Source: Streptomyces litmocidini
Lineage (GTDB): Bacteria; Actinomycetota; Actinomycetes; Streptomycetales; Streptomycetaceae
Length of the DNA stretch: 64,000 nt
Direction of reading: 5' to 3'
Assembly: GCF_014649755.1 (NCBI RefSeq)
Contig: NZ_BMTQ01000005.1
Location: 310,001-374,000 of the forward strand
Numbering within the stretch: position 1 is the stretch's first letter; each line of letters starts with the position of its first letter. Made by a program: the position numbers and the translations under genes. A model generated the notes under the pieces. It was not told where the DNA came from. It made no database searches and was given only the letters and a program-made list of their open reading frames with translations. This document shows positions 8,986 to 18,101 of the stretch, piece after piece.

Positions 8986-9420
8986 CCGTTGTGGGCGCCG
9001 CCCCGCCGTTGTGGGCAGCCGTTCCCCTGGGGCGAGGGGGGTCCCCCTGCTCGAGCGAAGCCGAGAGCTTGGGGGAGGGTGGGCACAACGGAACGGCGCC
9101 CCTTGCCGGCGCCCGAGGCTCCCGCGCCTGGACCCGCACCGGAAACGTGCGCCGCACGACGTGGTGCGGGTCGGGGCGCGGAACGCGGAGGCGCCGCTGA
9201 GGGGCGCCGTCCCGTGTGCCCACCCGTCCCGCCCCAGCGGGACGATTGCCCACACGGGAGGGTGCGGGAGGGGCGCCGCCCAGCAGGGCGTGGGCCCCAC
9301 ACGGGCGGGGCACCGCCCGCAGGGCGCGGCCCCGCACCGGTAGGGGGCGCGGGCTCCCGGTCGGGCGTGGGCCCCACAGGTGGGGCAACGCCCCGCTAGG
9401 CGCGGGCCCACGGGCAGGGG
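8986..9420. repeat. Intergenic modular inverted-repeat element, copy A
   Basis: Arm 1 (9006-9113) begins CCGTTGTGGGCAGCC and ends GGCGCC. Arm 2 (9190-9258) is its inverted counterpart, ending in CCCACACGGG. Arm 1 carries an extra hairpin module at about 9035-9078 (GGGGGGTCCCCC, CTCGAGCGAAGCCGAGAG, GGGGGAGG). A tail of GGGCGxGGGCCC-type runs follows to 9420. The same order of modules recurs at 33110-33530 and, without the extra hairpin, at 48813-49110. Open frames through it are low-complexity and not credible as genes. This accounts for the ileS-divIVA gap. Confidence 0.85.
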
Positions 9421-9453
9421 CGGGGCCGCGCCCTGCGGGCGGGGGCGGTACGC

Positions 9454-9489
9454 CGAAGGGCCGGCTCCCCAGGGGGAGCCGGCCCTTCG
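9454..9489 (-). terminator. Terminator of the divIVA end of the dcw cluster
   Basis: A perfect 17-bp stem, CGAAGGGCCGGCTCCCC with its complement, has a 2-base AG centre. It lies about 45 bp beyond the divIVA stop. It closes the minus-strand division cluster and could also stop plus-strand read-through. Confidence 0.85.
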
Positions 9490-9533
9490 TGGCTGCCGAC
9501 GGCTACGCGCTCAGAGCGCGGTCACCGGCCGCC

Positions 9534-10649
9534 TCAGTTGTCGTCCTCGTCGATGAGGAAGCCGCGCATCGGCGCCGGCGCCTGCTGCATCGGCTGCGGG
9601 GCCTGCGGCCGGACCGGAGCCATCGGCTGGGTCATCGCGGGGGACATCTGCTGCTGGCCGCCGTAGGAGGGCGCGCCGCCCATGGACGGCGCACCGCCCA
9701 TCCCGCCGTTGCCGCCGTAGGACGGCGCGCTCGCGCCCGCCGAGGCCATCGACGGGGCCGGCGGCAGCGAGGCCGCGGCCGGGGTGCGCGGCGGAGCCAG
9801 CGAGTCGTCCGCCTGGGTCTCCAGCTGACGCAGCTGCGACTCCAGGTAGGACTTCAGGCGCGTGCGGTACTCGCGCTCGAAGCCGCGCAGGTCCTCGACC
9901 TTGCGCTCCAGCGTGGCGCGGGCGGACTCCAGGGAGCCCATCGCGACGCGGTGCTTCTCCTGCGCGTCCCGCTCAAGAGCGTCCGCCTTGGCGCGGGCGT
10001 CCCGCTCCAGGCCCTCGGCGCGCGAGCGCGCCTCGCCGACGATCTTGTTGGCCTCGGAGCGCGCCTCGGCGATCGCCTGGTCGGCGGTCTGCTGGGCGAG
10101 CGAGAGGACACGCGCGGCGCTGTCGCCACCGGGGCCCTGCTGCGGCTGCTGCATCTGCGGCGGCTGCATCTGCTGCTGCTGCGGGTGACCCATGGGGCCG
10201 CCCTGCATCGGGCCGGGGCCCATGGGGCCGCCCTGCATGGGGCCGCCCTGCATCGGGCCGGGGCCCATGGGCCCGCCCTGCATGGGGCCGCCCTGCATCG
10301 GACCGGCGGGCAGCGCGGGGGCACCGGACGGCAGCTGCGGCGGGCCCATCTGCGGCTGCTGCTGCTGCTGCGGCGGTCCGGATATGGCGGCGGGCACGGG
10401 GGCGCCGGGACCGCCGGGACGGTCCTGCTGCTCCGGGGGCTTGCGCATACCCTGCTGCTGCTGGTTCTGCGCGGCGGCACGCGTGGCGGCGGCCAGCTTG
10501 GCGCGCAGGTCCTCGTTCTCGCGGAGCAGGCGGGTCAGTTCGGCTTCGACCTCATCGAGGAAGGCATCGACCTCGTCCTCGTCATAGCCTTCTCGAAGGC
10601 GGACGGTCGTGAACTGCTTGTTCCGCACGTCCTCGGGGGTCAGCGGCAT
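9534..10649 (-). CDS. divIVA: DivIVA/Wag31 polar growth coiled-coil protein
   Basis: The protein has 371 residues. The N-terminal membrane-binding DivIVA domain is clear (residues 1-60, [33 protein letters not shown] read in pieces). It is followed by a first coiled coil, a Pro/Gln/Gly/Met-rich linker (about residues 75-165) and a long second coiled coil to about 275. The tail is Gly/Met/Pro-rich and ends [10 protein letters not shown]. In Streptomyces, DivIVA marks hyphal tips and directs apical wall growth and branching. The long linker is a genus trait. The start has GAGGTGAAGAAG upstream. It is the last gene of the cluster and is separated from yggT by 67 bp. Confidence 0.95.
   Translation of the reverse strand: MPLTPEDVRNKQFTTVRLREGYDEDEVDAFLDEVEAELTRLLRENEDLRAKLAAATRAAAQNQQQQGMRKPPEQQDRPGGPGAPVPAAISGPPQQQQQPQMGPPQLPSGAPALPAGPMQGGPMQGGPMGPGPMQGGPMQGGPMGPGPMQGGPMGHPQQQQMQPPQMQQPQQGPGGDSAARVLSLAQQTADQAIAEARSEANKIVGEARSRAEGLERDARAKADALERDAQEKHRVAMGSLESARATLERKVEDLRGFEREYRTRLKSYLESQLRQLETQADDSLAPPRTPAAASLPPAPSMASAGASAPSYGGNGGMGGAPSMGGAPSYGGQQQMSPAMTQPMAPVRPQAPQPMQQAPAPMRGFLIDEDDN
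10220..10309. repeat. 45-bp tandem repeat inside divIVA
   Basis: Two near-identical 45-bp units (10220-10264, 10265-10309), with a partial third at 10190-10219, encode a 15-residue Met/Gln/Gly/Pro repeat of the [15 protein letters not shown] type. It lies in the linker between the two coiled coils. Unit length is a multiple of three, so copy-number change would keep the frame. Confidence 0.85.
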
Positions 10650-10716
10650 CTCTTCTTCACCTCTACGTAGTCGTCGGCAGTCGGCAAGACCGTATCGTCC
10701 ACTTGTTCCTCCACCA

Positions 10717-11007
10717 TCACCTCGCGAAGCTGCTCACGATGGAGATCAGGATGTAAACGATGATCATCAGAACGAAGAAGGACAGGTCGAGTGCCACGCC
10801 CCCGAGACGCAGCGGCGGGATGAGTCGCCGCAGAAGCTTGAGCGGTGGATCGGTGACAGTGTAGGTGGCCTCAAGGACGACCACCATCGCCTTACCGGGT
10901 TGCCATGAACGGGCGAACTGGAAGACGTAGTCCATGACAAGTCGGGCGATCAGGAGGACGAGGAAGCACATCAGCACGATGTAGACCACCTGTAGTGCGA
11001 CGCCCAT
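10717..11007 (-). CDS. YggT-family membrane protein
   Basis: The protein has 96 residues and two hydrophobic segments, about residues 3-27 and 70-93. The conserved stretch [23 protein letters not shown] lies between them and is split here only for reading. The family is found beside sepF and divIVA across Gram-positive bacteria; its exact function is not established, but it is thought to belong to the division or membrane-organisation apparatus. It sits between sepF (80 bp upstream) and divIVA. Confidence 0.88.
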   Translation of the reverse strand: MGVALQVVYIVLMCFLVLLIARLVMDYVFQFARSWQPGKAMVVVLEATYTVTDPPLKLLRRLIPPLRLGGVALDLSFFVLMIIVYILISIVSSFAR

Positions 11008-11087
11008 CCCGCGTTTCCCTCTCCCCTGGCTTTCGTGCTCTCGCTTGTCCGGCCGCTTCGCGACCGGTCCGTCCGGTTCTCGTGTTC

Positions 11088-11708
11088 TCAGCTCTGGTTG
11101 AAGAATCCGCCCTCTGCGATCCGGGCCTTGTCCTCCGCCGTGACATCGACGTTAGCAGGCGACAACAAGAACACCTTCTGCGTCACGCGCTCAATGCTGC
11201 CATGGAGCCCGAAGACCAGTCCGGCGGCAAAGTCGACAAGTCGCTTCGCGTCCGTGTCGTCCATCTCCGTGAGGTTCATGATCACCGGGGTGCCCTCACG
11301 GAAGTGTTCCCCGATGGTACGGGCCTCGTTGTAGGTCCGCGGGTGCAGCGTGGTGATGCGGTACGGCTCCCGCTCGGACACGACCTTGGGCATGATCACC
11401 GGTGCGTTCTTCTCCAGGCTCGGGCGTTCGGGTGTGATGGATGCCACGGGGGCAATTCGGGCCGGACGTCCGCTTTCGGCGAGCACCGGGACAGAATGGG
11501 CGATCGGCTCCCGGGGGGCCGGGGGCTGCGCCACTCGCACCGGCTCCTCGCGCTCCACCTGGCGCGGGGGGGTGTGGCGCCGGTCGCGCTCGGGCTCCGG
11601 CTCCAGCTCGGGTTCGAAGTCGTCGTCGGGGTCGAAGCCCCGGCCGTCGTACCCATCGTCCTCCACGAGGCCGAGGTAGACCGCCATCTTGCGCATCGCG
11701 CCGGCCAT
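11088..11708 (-). CDS. sepF: SepF, FtsZ-ring membrane anchor
   Basis: The protein has 206 residues. A short amphipathic N-terminal helix ([10 protein letters not shown]) for membrane binding leads into an acidic and Pro-rich linker (residues 15-95). The folded SepF core follows from about 105 ([20 protein letters not shown], then [23 protein letters not shown]). SepF ties FtsZ polymers to the membrane and is the expected FtsA substitute in actinobacteria, where ftsA is absent; none is present here. It is downstream of yggS and close to ftsZ, matching the standard Streptomyces order. Confidence 0.94.
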   Translation of the reverse strand: MAGAMRKMAVYLGLVEDDGYDGRGFDPDDDFEPELEPEPERDRRHTPPRQVEREEPVRVAQPPAPREPIAHSVPVLAESGRPARIAPVASITPERPSLEKNAPVIMPKVVSEREPYRITTLHPRTYNEARTIGEHFREGTPVIMNLTEMDDTDAKRLVDFAAGLVFGLHGSIERVTQKVFLLSPANVDVTAEDKARIAEGGFFNQS

Positions 11709-11830
11709 TCTCTGAGTCCTCCGCTCTGTGGTGGATCGGCCTCGTCACCAAGTGCCGGCGATCCACGGGCCACCCCACCGTTCTGCGGAATGACCATATT
11801 TTCTGCTGTGGTCCGACTTGCTTCGCGACG

Positions 11831-12550
11831 TTACCCGAGCTTCGGGCGGACGCCGAGTACCGCCGTACCGACGCGTACGTGTGTCGCCCCGGCAGCGACG
11901 GCCTCCTCGAGGTCCGCACTCATCCCCGCCGACACCATGTTCGCAGTCGGACGGGTCGTGCGCAGGACAGTCGACAAATCCATCAGCCGGTCGAAGGCCG
12001 CGCGTTGCCGGCCGGCGTACTCCCCGGCCAGCGGCGCGACGGTCATCAGTCCGTCGAGCCGCAGCCCGGGTGCGGCGTCGACGGCCGCGGCCAACTCCTC
12101 GATCCCGTCCGGGGCGACACCGCCGCGGTCGCCCCGCTCGCCCGACTCGGCGTCGAGCGCGACCTGGATCAGGCAGCCGAGCTCGCGGTCCGCCTTCCCC
12201 GCGGCCGCGGAGAGGGAGGAAACGAGCTTCAGGCGGTCGACGGACTGCACCACATCGGCATAACCCACCACGGATCTGACCTTGTTGGTCTGCAACTGGC
12301 CCACGAAGTGCCAGGTCAGATCAAGGTCGGCACAGGCGGCGGCCTTGGGGGCGGCGTCCTGGTCCCGGTTCTCGGCGACGTGCCGCACCCCGAGTTCGTG
12401 CAGGAGCCTGACGTCGCTCGCGGGGTAGGTCTTGGTGACCACGATCAGCGTCACCTCCTTCCGCTCGCGTCCGGCGGCGGCGCACGCGGCGGCGATCCGC
12501 TCCTCCACCGCGGTGAGGTTCGCGGCGAGTTCCGACTTGCGATCCGTCAT
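11831..12550 (-). CDS. YggS/PROSC-family PLP homeostasis protein
   Basis: The protein has 239 residues. It is a single TIM-barrel PLP protein of the alanine-racemase-like fold III, with VVTKTYP carrying the PLP Lys40 and later HFVGQLQTNKV and SAGMSADLEEAVAAGATHVRVGTA. Family role: buffering and delivery of pyridoxal phosphate, with no known catalytic activity. The ATG at 12550 overlaps the pgeF stop as ATGA. The segment VAENRDQDAAPKAAA corresponds to the usual GENR..E..K stretch. Confidence 0.9.
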   Translation of the reverse strand: MTDRKSELAANLTAVEERIAAACAAAGRERKEVTLIVVTKTYPASDVRLLHELGVRHVAENRDQDAAPKAAACADLDLTWHFVGQLQTNKVRSVVGYADVVQSVDRLKLVSSLSAAAGKADRELGCLIQVALDAESGERGDRGGVAPDGIEELAAAVDAAPGLRLDGLMTVAPLAGEYAGRQRAAFDRLMDLSTVLRTTRPTANMVSAGMSADLEEAVAAGATHVRVGTAVLGVRPKLG

Positions 12551-13287
12551 GTCTCTTCTCGGTTCAACCAGACATATCCCGCGAGTCGCCCTGTGGTGCG
12601 ATCGCGGCGGTACGAGTAGTGGTCGCGCGATTCCAGGGTGCAGACCCCGGCGTCCTCGACGTCGCGGACCCCGAGCCGCGCCAACTGCGCGCGCACTCCG
12701 GCGGCGACGTCGACGGCGGGGGTGCCCCAGGAGGTCTCCGCGTGCGCGGCGGGTTCGACCGCCGCGACCTCGGCGCGCATCGCCTCCGGCACCTCGTAGC
12801 ACCGGCCGCAGACGGCGGGGCCGGTGCGGGCGACGATCCGGGCGGGGTCGGCGCCGAGCTCCGCCATCGCCGCGACGGCGGCGGGGACGACTCCGGCGAC
12901 CATCCCGGGCCGCCCGGCGTGGGCGGCGGCGGCGACTCCGGCGACCGGATCGGCGAGGAGGACGGGGACGCAGTCCGCGGTGAGCACGGCGAGGGCGAGT
13001 CCGGGCCGGGCGGTGACGATCGCGTCGACGGACGGGACGTCCGCGTCCCCCCAGGGGCCGTCGACCTCGACGACGTCCGCGCCGTGCACCTGGTTCATCC
13101 AGACCACCCGCGCCGGGTCGAGCCCGAGGGCTCCGGCGGCGGCGGCCCGGTTGGCGCGCACGGCCGCCGGCTCCTCCCCCACCGCTCCGCCGAGGTTGAG
13201 CTCCTCGTACGGAACGGCGCTCACCCCGCCCCACCGGTCGGTGAAGGCGAAGTGGGCGCCGTTCGCGTCGAAGCGGTGTCCTATCAC
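12547..13287 (-). CDS. pgeF: PgeF/YfiH-type laccase-domain protein
   Basis: The protein has 246 residues from GTG 13287. Family metal-site motifs are visible: [17 protein letters not shown] and [11 protein letters not shown]. coli YfiH/PgeF removes L-Ser wrongly added to UDP-MurNAc in peptidoglycan precursors, while other members have purine nucleoside phosphorylase activity; either would suit a place beside ftsZ. The start overlaps the ftsZ stop as GTGA, followed directly by TAG in the ftsZ frame, so ftsZ ends on two stops in a row. Confidence 0.85.
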   Translation of the reverse strand: MIGHRFDANGAHFAFTDRWGGVSAVPYEELNLGGAVGEEPAAVRANRAAAAGALGLDPARVVWMNQVHGADVVEVDGPWGDADVPSVDAIVTARPGLALAVLTADCVPVLLADPVAGVAAAAHAGRPGMVAGVVPAAVAAMAELGADPARIVARTGPAVCGRCYEVPEAMRAEVAAVEPAAHAETSWGTPAVDVAAGVRAQLARLGVRDVEDAGVCTLESRDHYSYRRDRTTGRLAGYVWLNREET

Positions 13288-14498
13288 TTCAGGAAGTCCG
13301 GGACGTCCAGCTCCTCGGCCTGGCTGTCCGCGTACGGACGGGCCGGGGGGACGACCGGCGGGACGGGCGCCAGCGGGGTCTCGTTGACGACCGGGGCGGG
13401 CTCGGCCGGGGCCGGGGCCGGCTCCTCGCGCGGGGGGACCGTGCCGAGGCCGCCCAGCGGGCGGGGGTTCTCGGTGGCGCGGGGCGCCGGGGCCGGCTCC
13501 TCGCGCTTGGCCGAGACCGAGCCGATGATGTTGTCGCGGCGGGCCGGCGGCTGGCCGCCGTCGAAGCCGGCCGCGATGACGGTGACCCGGACCTCGTCGC
13601 CGAGGGCGTCGTCGATGACGGCGCCGAAGATGATGTTGGCCTCGGGGTGGGCCGCCTCGCTGACCAGCTGCGCGGCCTCGTTGATCTCGAAGAGGCCGAG
13701 GTCGCTGCCGCCGGAGATGGAGAGCAGCACGCCGCGGGCGCCGTCGATGGAGGCCTCCAGGAGCGGCGAGGAGATCGCCATCTCGGCCGCCGCCACCGCG
13801 CGGTCGTCGCCGCGGGCGGAGCCGATGCCCATGAGCGCCGAACCGGCCTCGGACATGACCGACTTCACGTCGGCGAAGTCGAGGTTGATCAGACCCGGGG
13901 TGGTGATGAGGTCGGTGATGCCCTGGACGCCGCTCAGGAGGACCTGGTCGGCCGACTTGAAGGCGTCGAGCACGGAGACCTGGCGGTCCGAGATCGAGAG
14001 CAGCCGGTCGTTGGGGATGACGATGAGGGTGTCGACCTCTTCGCGGAGCTCGGCGATGCCGTCCTCCGCCTGGTTGGCGCGCCGACGGCCCTCGAAGGTG
14101 AACGGCCGGGTGACCACACCGATCGTGAGGGCGCCGAGCGAGCGCGCGATGTTGGCGACGACGGGTGCGCCGCCGGTGCCGGTGCCGCCGCCTTCGCCGG
14201 CGGTGACGAAGACCATGTCGGCCCCCTTGAGGACCTCCTCGATCTCCTCACGGTGGTCCTCTGCCGCCTTGCGACCGACGGCCGGGTTGGCCCCGGCCCC
14301 GAGGCCGCGGGTGAGTTCACGGCCGACGTCGAGCTTGACGTCGGCGTCGCTCATCAACAGCGCTTGCGCGTCGGTGTTGATCGCGATGAACTCGACGCCC
14401 TTGAGACCGACCTCGATCATTCGGTTGATGGCATTGACACCACCGCCGCCGACACCGATGACCTTGATGACTGCGAGGTAGTTCTGCGGTGCTGCCAC
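13284..14498 (-). CDS. ftsZ: Cell division protein FtsZ
   Basis: The protein has 404 residues and is a tubulin-like GTPase. The signature GGGTGTG lies at residues 103-109, the T7-loop [11 protein letters not shown] carries the catalytic Asp, and a Pro/Ala/Glu-rich spacer is followed by the C-terminal peptide DVPDFLK, which binds SepF or other partners. It forms the Z ring and, in Streptomyces, the sporulation ladders. The 278-bp gap upstream, after ftsQ, holds a good promoter and two palindromes, in line with the known separate promoters of Streptomyces ftsZ. Confidence 0.98.
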   Translation of the reverse strand: MAAPQNYLAVIKVIGVGGGGVNAINRMIEVGLKGVEFIAINTDAQALLMSDADVKLDVGRELTRGLGAGANPAVGRKAAEDHREEIEEVLKGADMVFVTAGEGGGTGTGGAPVVANIARSLGALTIGVVTRPFTFEGRRRANQAEDGIAELREEVDTLIVIPNDRLLSISDRQVSVLDAFKSADQVLLSGVQGITDLITTPGLINLDFADVKSVMSEAGSALMGIGSARGDDRAVAAAEMAISSPLLEASIDGARGVLLSISGGSDLGLFEINEAAQLVSEAAHPEANIIFGAVIDDALGDEVRVTVIAAGFDGGQPPARRDNIIGSVSAKREEPAPAPRATENPRPLGGLGTVPPREEPAPAPAEPAPVVNETPLAPVPPVVPPARPYADSQAEELDVPDFLK

Positions 14499-14595
14499 GT
14501 CGAAGGCCTCTCGCCTCGAGTTACGTGTCGTCGCTGCGCGGTTGGTCGCGCCGCTCCGACGGATGCCGATTGGGACGGTCCGAAACGCCGACCCG

Positions 14596-14620
14596 AACCC
14601 TAACGTTGAAGTTTAGGGTT
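14596..14620. promoter_or_regulatory. Inverted repeat in the ftsZ leader
   Basis: The arms AACCCTAA (14596-14603) and TTAGGGTT (14613-14620) are perfect, with a 9-bp spacer. The element lies about 37 bp downstream of the proposed -10 of ftsZ and about 98 bp before the start codon. It could be a protein-binding site or an RNA hairpin in the leader. Confidence 0.6.
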
Positions 14621-14656
14621 ACCAGTGTCTCTGTTCGCTGGACTCTTCCGAACAGG

Positions 14657-14686
14657 ACACTAAGTCGACAAGTGGCGCACGTTCAA
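14657..14686 (-). promoter_or_regulatory. Probable ftsZ promoter
   Basis: On the minus strand TTGAAC (14681-14686) and TAGTGT (14657-14662) are spaced by 18 bp. This is a good vegetative (HrdB-type) match. Transcription would start near 14650 and give a leader of about 150 nt. Confidence 0.55.
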
Positions 14687-14738
14687 CGAACACGCCGAAC
14701 CTCCCGTTTTTCTTTTCACCCTATGTGATCACCCGTAG

Positions 14739-14766
14739 CGCTGGCCAACCAGGGTGTTGGCCAGCG
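14739..14766 (-). terminator. Hairpin after ftsQ
   Basis: A perfect 11-bp stem (CGCTGGCCAAC and complement) with a 6-base loop starts 10 bp beyond the ftsQ stop. It may be a partial terminator or an RNA-processing point that separates ftsZ expression from the upstream mur/fts genes. Confidence 0.5.
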
Positions 14767-14776
14767 GAGATGGCCG

Positions 14777-15580
14777 TCAACTCCCGGACGAGGCGGGCGC
14801 CGTGGGGGCACTTACATCGAAGTGCCCCGCTTCGGGGCTCGCCTTCATGAGGGCGGTCAGGACCCGCGCCTTGACCGGGCCGTGCTCGCCGCTGCCCCAG
14901 AAGACCGTTCGGCCCCCGGCCAGCTCCAGGGTGACGGAATCGTACGAGGTGACGCGTACGACACGAGTGTCCCGGGCGACTTCCGGCGGGAGTTCGCCAC
15001 GGACGCGGACCGCCTCCCCGAGCAGCCGGTCCGCGCCGAAGCGGCGGAGGCTCGGCGAGGCGGCGCTGTCCAGGACGAGCAGGGGGACGCCGCGCGGGGC
15101 CGTGTCGACGGTGGCGAACCGCAGGGCCGTGGAGTCCACTTCGATGAACTTTCGCCCCTTTTCGATGAGCAACACGGGCTGCCGTTCCGTCACCTTCAGC
15201 CCGATTCCGTGCGGCCATGACCGTACGACGTCGATCGACCCGATCCGCGGCAGCCGCTGCCGGAGCCGGGCCTCGATCCCGTCGGTGTCGACGGAGACGA
15301 GCGGGGCGCCCATCGGGACGGCGGCGACCGCCTCGACCTCGGCCGGCGTCAGGACCCGGGTGCCGGAAGTCTTCACACGTTCCACACGGAACCAGGTCGA
15401 CCCGTAGAGCGCCCAGACCCCGCCGACCACGAGCGCGACGAGGCCGAGCGCCACGAGGAGCACCCGGGGGGCGGGCAACCGGAACCGACGATTCCGGTCG
15501 CGGGCGCCGGGCGACCGCTCCGACGACCCCTTCGACTTGCTGGTACCGCTCTTCTCCGCGGTCGTCGGTCCGGCTGCCAC
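14777..15580 (-). CDS. ftsQ: Cell division protein FtsQ
   Basis: The protein has 267 residues. A basic cytoplasmic N-terminus (about 35 residues) is followed by one membrane helix (about 38-58). Next come a POTRA domain (FRVERVKTSGTRVLTPAEVE onward, about 64-132) and a FtsQ/DivIB extracytoplasmic domain. It is part of the FtsQ-FtsL-DivIC complex of the septal wall synthase. The GTG start at 15580 is preceded by AGGAGG. It lies 36 bp after murG. The tail from about residue 250 is disordered, SAPTAPASSGS. Confidence 0.93.
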   Translation of the reverse strand: MAAGPTTAEKSGTSKSKGSSERSPGARDRNRRFRLPAPRVLLVALGLVALVVGGVWALYGSTWFRVERVKTSGTRVLTPAEVEAVAAVPMGAPLVSVDTDGIEARLRQRLPRIGSIDVVRSWPHGIGLKVTERQPVLLIEKGRKFIEVDSTALRFATVDTAPRGVPLLVLDSAASPSLRRFGADRLLGEAVRVRGELPPEVARDTRVVRVTSYDSVTLELAGGRTVFWGSGEHGPVKARVLTALMKASPEAGHFDVSAPTAPASSGS

Positions 15581-15616
15581 CCGGCGCCTCCTGCCCTCAG
15601 TCCCCCGCCGTTCCCG

Positions 15617-16702
15617 CTAGCGGGAGGCGATCGCCTCGTACACCATGCCGACGAGCAGGTCGTCGGCGTCCCGGCGGCCGAACTCGGCGGCGGCGCGGGA
15701 CATCTCGTACAACCGGTGCGGATCCGCCAGCACGGGCAGGACGTTGCCCTGCACCCACTGCGGCGTCAGCTCCGCGTCGTCGACGAGGAGCCCACCGCCC
15801 GCCTTGACCACCGGCTGGGCGTTGAGCCGCTGTTCGCCGTTGCCGATGGGCAGCGGGACGTAGGCGGCGGGCAGCCCGACGGCGGAGAGCTCGGCGACGG
15901 TCATCGCGCCCGCGCGGCAGAGCATCATGTCGGCCGCGGCGTACGCGAGGTCCATCCGGTCCACGTACGGTACCGGCACGTACGGCGGCATACCGGGCAT
16001 GTTGTCGACACGCGGCATCTCGTTCTTCGGGCCGACCGCGTGCAGGATCTGGATGCCGGAGCGCTGGAGCACCGGGGCGATCTGCTGGATCACCTCGTTG
16101 AGCCGCCGGGCGCCCTGGGAGCCGCCGGAGACGAGCAGCGTCGGCAGGTTCGGGTCGAGGCCGAAGGCGGCGCGCGCCTCGGGCCGCATCCGCGCCCGGT
16201 CGAGGGTCGCGATGGTGTGCCGCAGCGGGATGCCGATGTAGCGGGCGTTGCGGAGCTTGCTGTCCGGGGTGGCGACGGCGACCCCGGCCGCGTACCGCGA
16301 ACCGATCTTGTTGGCCAGGCCGGGCCGGGCGTTGGCCTCGTGGACCACGATGGGCACCCCGAGGCGCTTGGCCGCCAGATAGCCGGGCAGGGCCACGTAG
16401 CCGCCGAAGCCGACCACGCAGTCCGCCTTGGTGCGCTCCAGGACCTGCTCGGCCGCCTTGATCGTGCCGCGCAGCCGCCCGGGGACGGTGATCAGCTCGG
16501 GCGTGGGCTTGCGGGGCAGCGGCACGGCGGGGATGAGCGCCAACTCGTAGCCCCGCTCGGGCACGAGCCGGGTCTCCAGACCCTTCTCCGTGCCGAGCGC
16601 CGTGATCCCCACGCTGGGGTCCTGCCTGCGCAGGGCGTCCGCGAGGGCCAGCGCGGGCTCGATGTGGCCGGCGGTCCCCCCGCCGGCGAGTACGACATGC
16701 AC
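15617..16702 (-). CDS. murG: MurG, lipid II-forming N-acetylglucosaminyltransferase
   Basis: The protein has 361 residues. The N-terminal loop GGGTAGH (residues 7-13) binds the lipid I diphosphate region. The second domain has GGSQGARRLNE and the UDP-GlcNAc site around CRAGAMTVAEL and PLPIGNGEQRLNA. It transfers GlcNAc to lipid I at the inner face of the membrane. Its start lies 6 bp after the ftsW stop, so the two are likely co-translated. Length is normal for the family. Confidence 0.97.
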   Translation of the reverse strand: MHVVLAGGGTAGHIEPALALADALRRQDPSVGITALGTEKGLETRLVPERGYELALIPAVPLPRKPTPELITVPGRLRGTIKAAEQVLERTKADCVVGFGGYVALPGYLAAKRLGVPIVVHEANARPGLANKIGSRYAAGVAVATPDSKLRNARYIGIPLRHTIATLDRARMRPEARAAFGLDPNLPTLLVSGGSQGARRLNEVIQQIAPVLQRSGIQILHAVGPKNEMPRVDNMPGMPPYVPVPYVDRMDLAYAAADMMLCRAGAMTVAELSAVGLPAAYVPLPIGNGEQRLNAQPVVKAGGGLLVDDAELTPQWVQGNVLPVLADPHRLYEMSRAAAEFGRRDADDLLVGMVYEAIASR

Positions 16703-16708
16703 CGAAAT

Positions 16709-18046
16709 TCACCGCTCTCCGGACGGGCGCTTCTTGACGCGCCGTCGCATCGACTTCCATCTCTTCCCGGCCCGCTTGCCCCAGCCGGGGCGACGCATGG
16801 CCAGGGCCGCTTTCGCGGCGGGTTCCTGTCGCGCGAAGGCGATGAGGAGCCCGACGGCGAACATGGTCGGCAGCAGGGCCGACCCTCCGTAGGAGAACAG
16901 CGGGAGCGGGACACCGGCGATCGGCAGCAGGCCGAGCACCGCACCGATGTTGATCACGGCCTGAGCCGTGATCCAGGTGGTCACACCTCCCGCGGCGAAC
17001 CTCACGAAGGGGTCCTCCGTGCCTCCGGCCACGCGGATACCCGCATAGCCTAGAGCCGCGAACAGGGCGAGTACCGACAGCGTCCCCGCGAGACCCAGTT
17101 CCTCACCGGTGACCGCGAAGATGAAGTCGGTGTGCGCTTCGGGGAGTTGGCCCCATTTCTCGACGCTCGCACCGAGTCCGGAACCGAACCAACCGCCCGA
17201 GGCCAGAGCATAGATTCCGTGCGCGGCCTGCAGGCAGGGGGCTCCCTCGCCACCGGGATCGGTCGCGCCGATGCAGTCGAAGCGCTTCATCCGGTTCGAA
17301 CTCGTCTTGATCAGCAGCACGCCGATCGCACCGGCCACCGTGAGCACGCCGACGAAGAGCCGGGTGGGCGCTCCGGCCGTCCACAACAGGCCGAAGAGGA
17401 TGGCCGCGAGGATGATCGAGGTGCCCATGTCGCCGCCGAGCATGATCAGTCCGAGCAGCATGAAGGCCCCGGGGACCAGCGGCACCAGCATGTGCTTCCA
17501 CTGGGTCAGCAGCCGCATGTCCTGCTTGCGCGCGAGCAGGTCGGCCCCCCACAGGATCAGCCCCAGCTTGCCGAACTCGCTGGGCTGGAGCTGGAAGGGG
17601 CCGCCGAGCGAGATCCAGTTCTGGTTGCCGTTGACCGCGTGCCCTATCCCGGGGATCTGCACGAGGACCATCAGGAAGACCGCGCCGGCCAGGATCGGGT
17701 AGGCGAGCGCCCGGTGCAGCTTGACCGGCATCCGCGAGGCGACCAGGAGCAGTCCGGTGCCGAGGAGCGCGGCGAAGAACTGCTTCCGGAAGAAGTAGGA
17801 GGGCACCAGGTCGTAGCGGAGCGCCGTGATCATCGAGGCGGAGTAGACCATCACGAGGCCGAGCGTGGTGATGAGCAGCCCCGCGCCGATGATCACGTAG
17901 TACGCCGTCAGGGGCCGGTCCCAGGCCTTGCGGAGCCGCTCGTAGGCCCCCCGTACGCCGCCGCGCGCTCGCCGCGGGGTCGCGGGAGCCCGCCCTCCGC
18001 CGCGTGCGGCGGAGGGGCGGCGTGTCCCGGCGATCTTGCTCGGCAT
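16709..18046 (-). CDS. ftsW: FtsW, SEDS-family septal peptidoglycan polymerase
   Basis: The protein has 445 residues. A basic cytoplasmic N-terminus of about 45 residues is followed by about ten membrane helices. The SEDS hallmarks NQNWISLGGPFQLQPSEFGKL (read as two adjoining parts) and INIGAVLGLLPIAGVPLPLFSYGG are present. It polymerises lipid II together with the transpeptidase FtsI, whose gene lies upstream in the same cluster. The C-terminus is basic and cytoplasmic. Confidence 0.96.
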   Translation of the reverse strand: MPSKIAGTRRPSAARGGGRAPATPRRARGGVRGAYERLRKAWDRPLTAYYVIIGAGLLITTLGLVMVYSASMITALRYDLVPSYFFRKQFFAALLGTGLLLVASRMPVKLHRALAYPILAGAVFLMVLVQIPGIGHAVNGNQNWISLGGPFQLQPSEFGKLGLILWGADLLARKQDMRLLTQWKHMLVPLVPGAFMLLGLIMLGGDMGTSIILAAILFGLLWTAGAPTRLFVGVLTVAGAIGVLLIKTSSNRMKRFDCIGATDPGGEGAPCLQAAHGIYALASGGWFGSGLGASVEKWGQLPEAHTDFIFAVTGEELGLAGTLSVLALFAALGYAGIRVAGGTEDPFVRFAAGGVTTWITAQAVINIGAVLGLLPIAGVPLPLFSYGGSALLPTMFAVGLLIAFARQEPAAKAALAMRRPGWGKRAGKRWKSMRRRVKKRPSGER

Positions 18047-18101
18047 GGTCGCTGTCCCCTCCGGTCGTGCCCGGTCCGGCCGGACCCTCCCACTGGTCGG
18101 G

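Noticed and set aside
8986..9400. Small genes in the ileS-divIVA gap
   Set aside because: Frames on both strands are formed by the repeat element and give Pro/Arg/Gly/Ala strings; the same frames appear in copies B and C.
5677..9411. Long open frame on the minus strand opposite ileS
   Set aside because: Shadow of ileS; composition-driven, with no domain or start signal.
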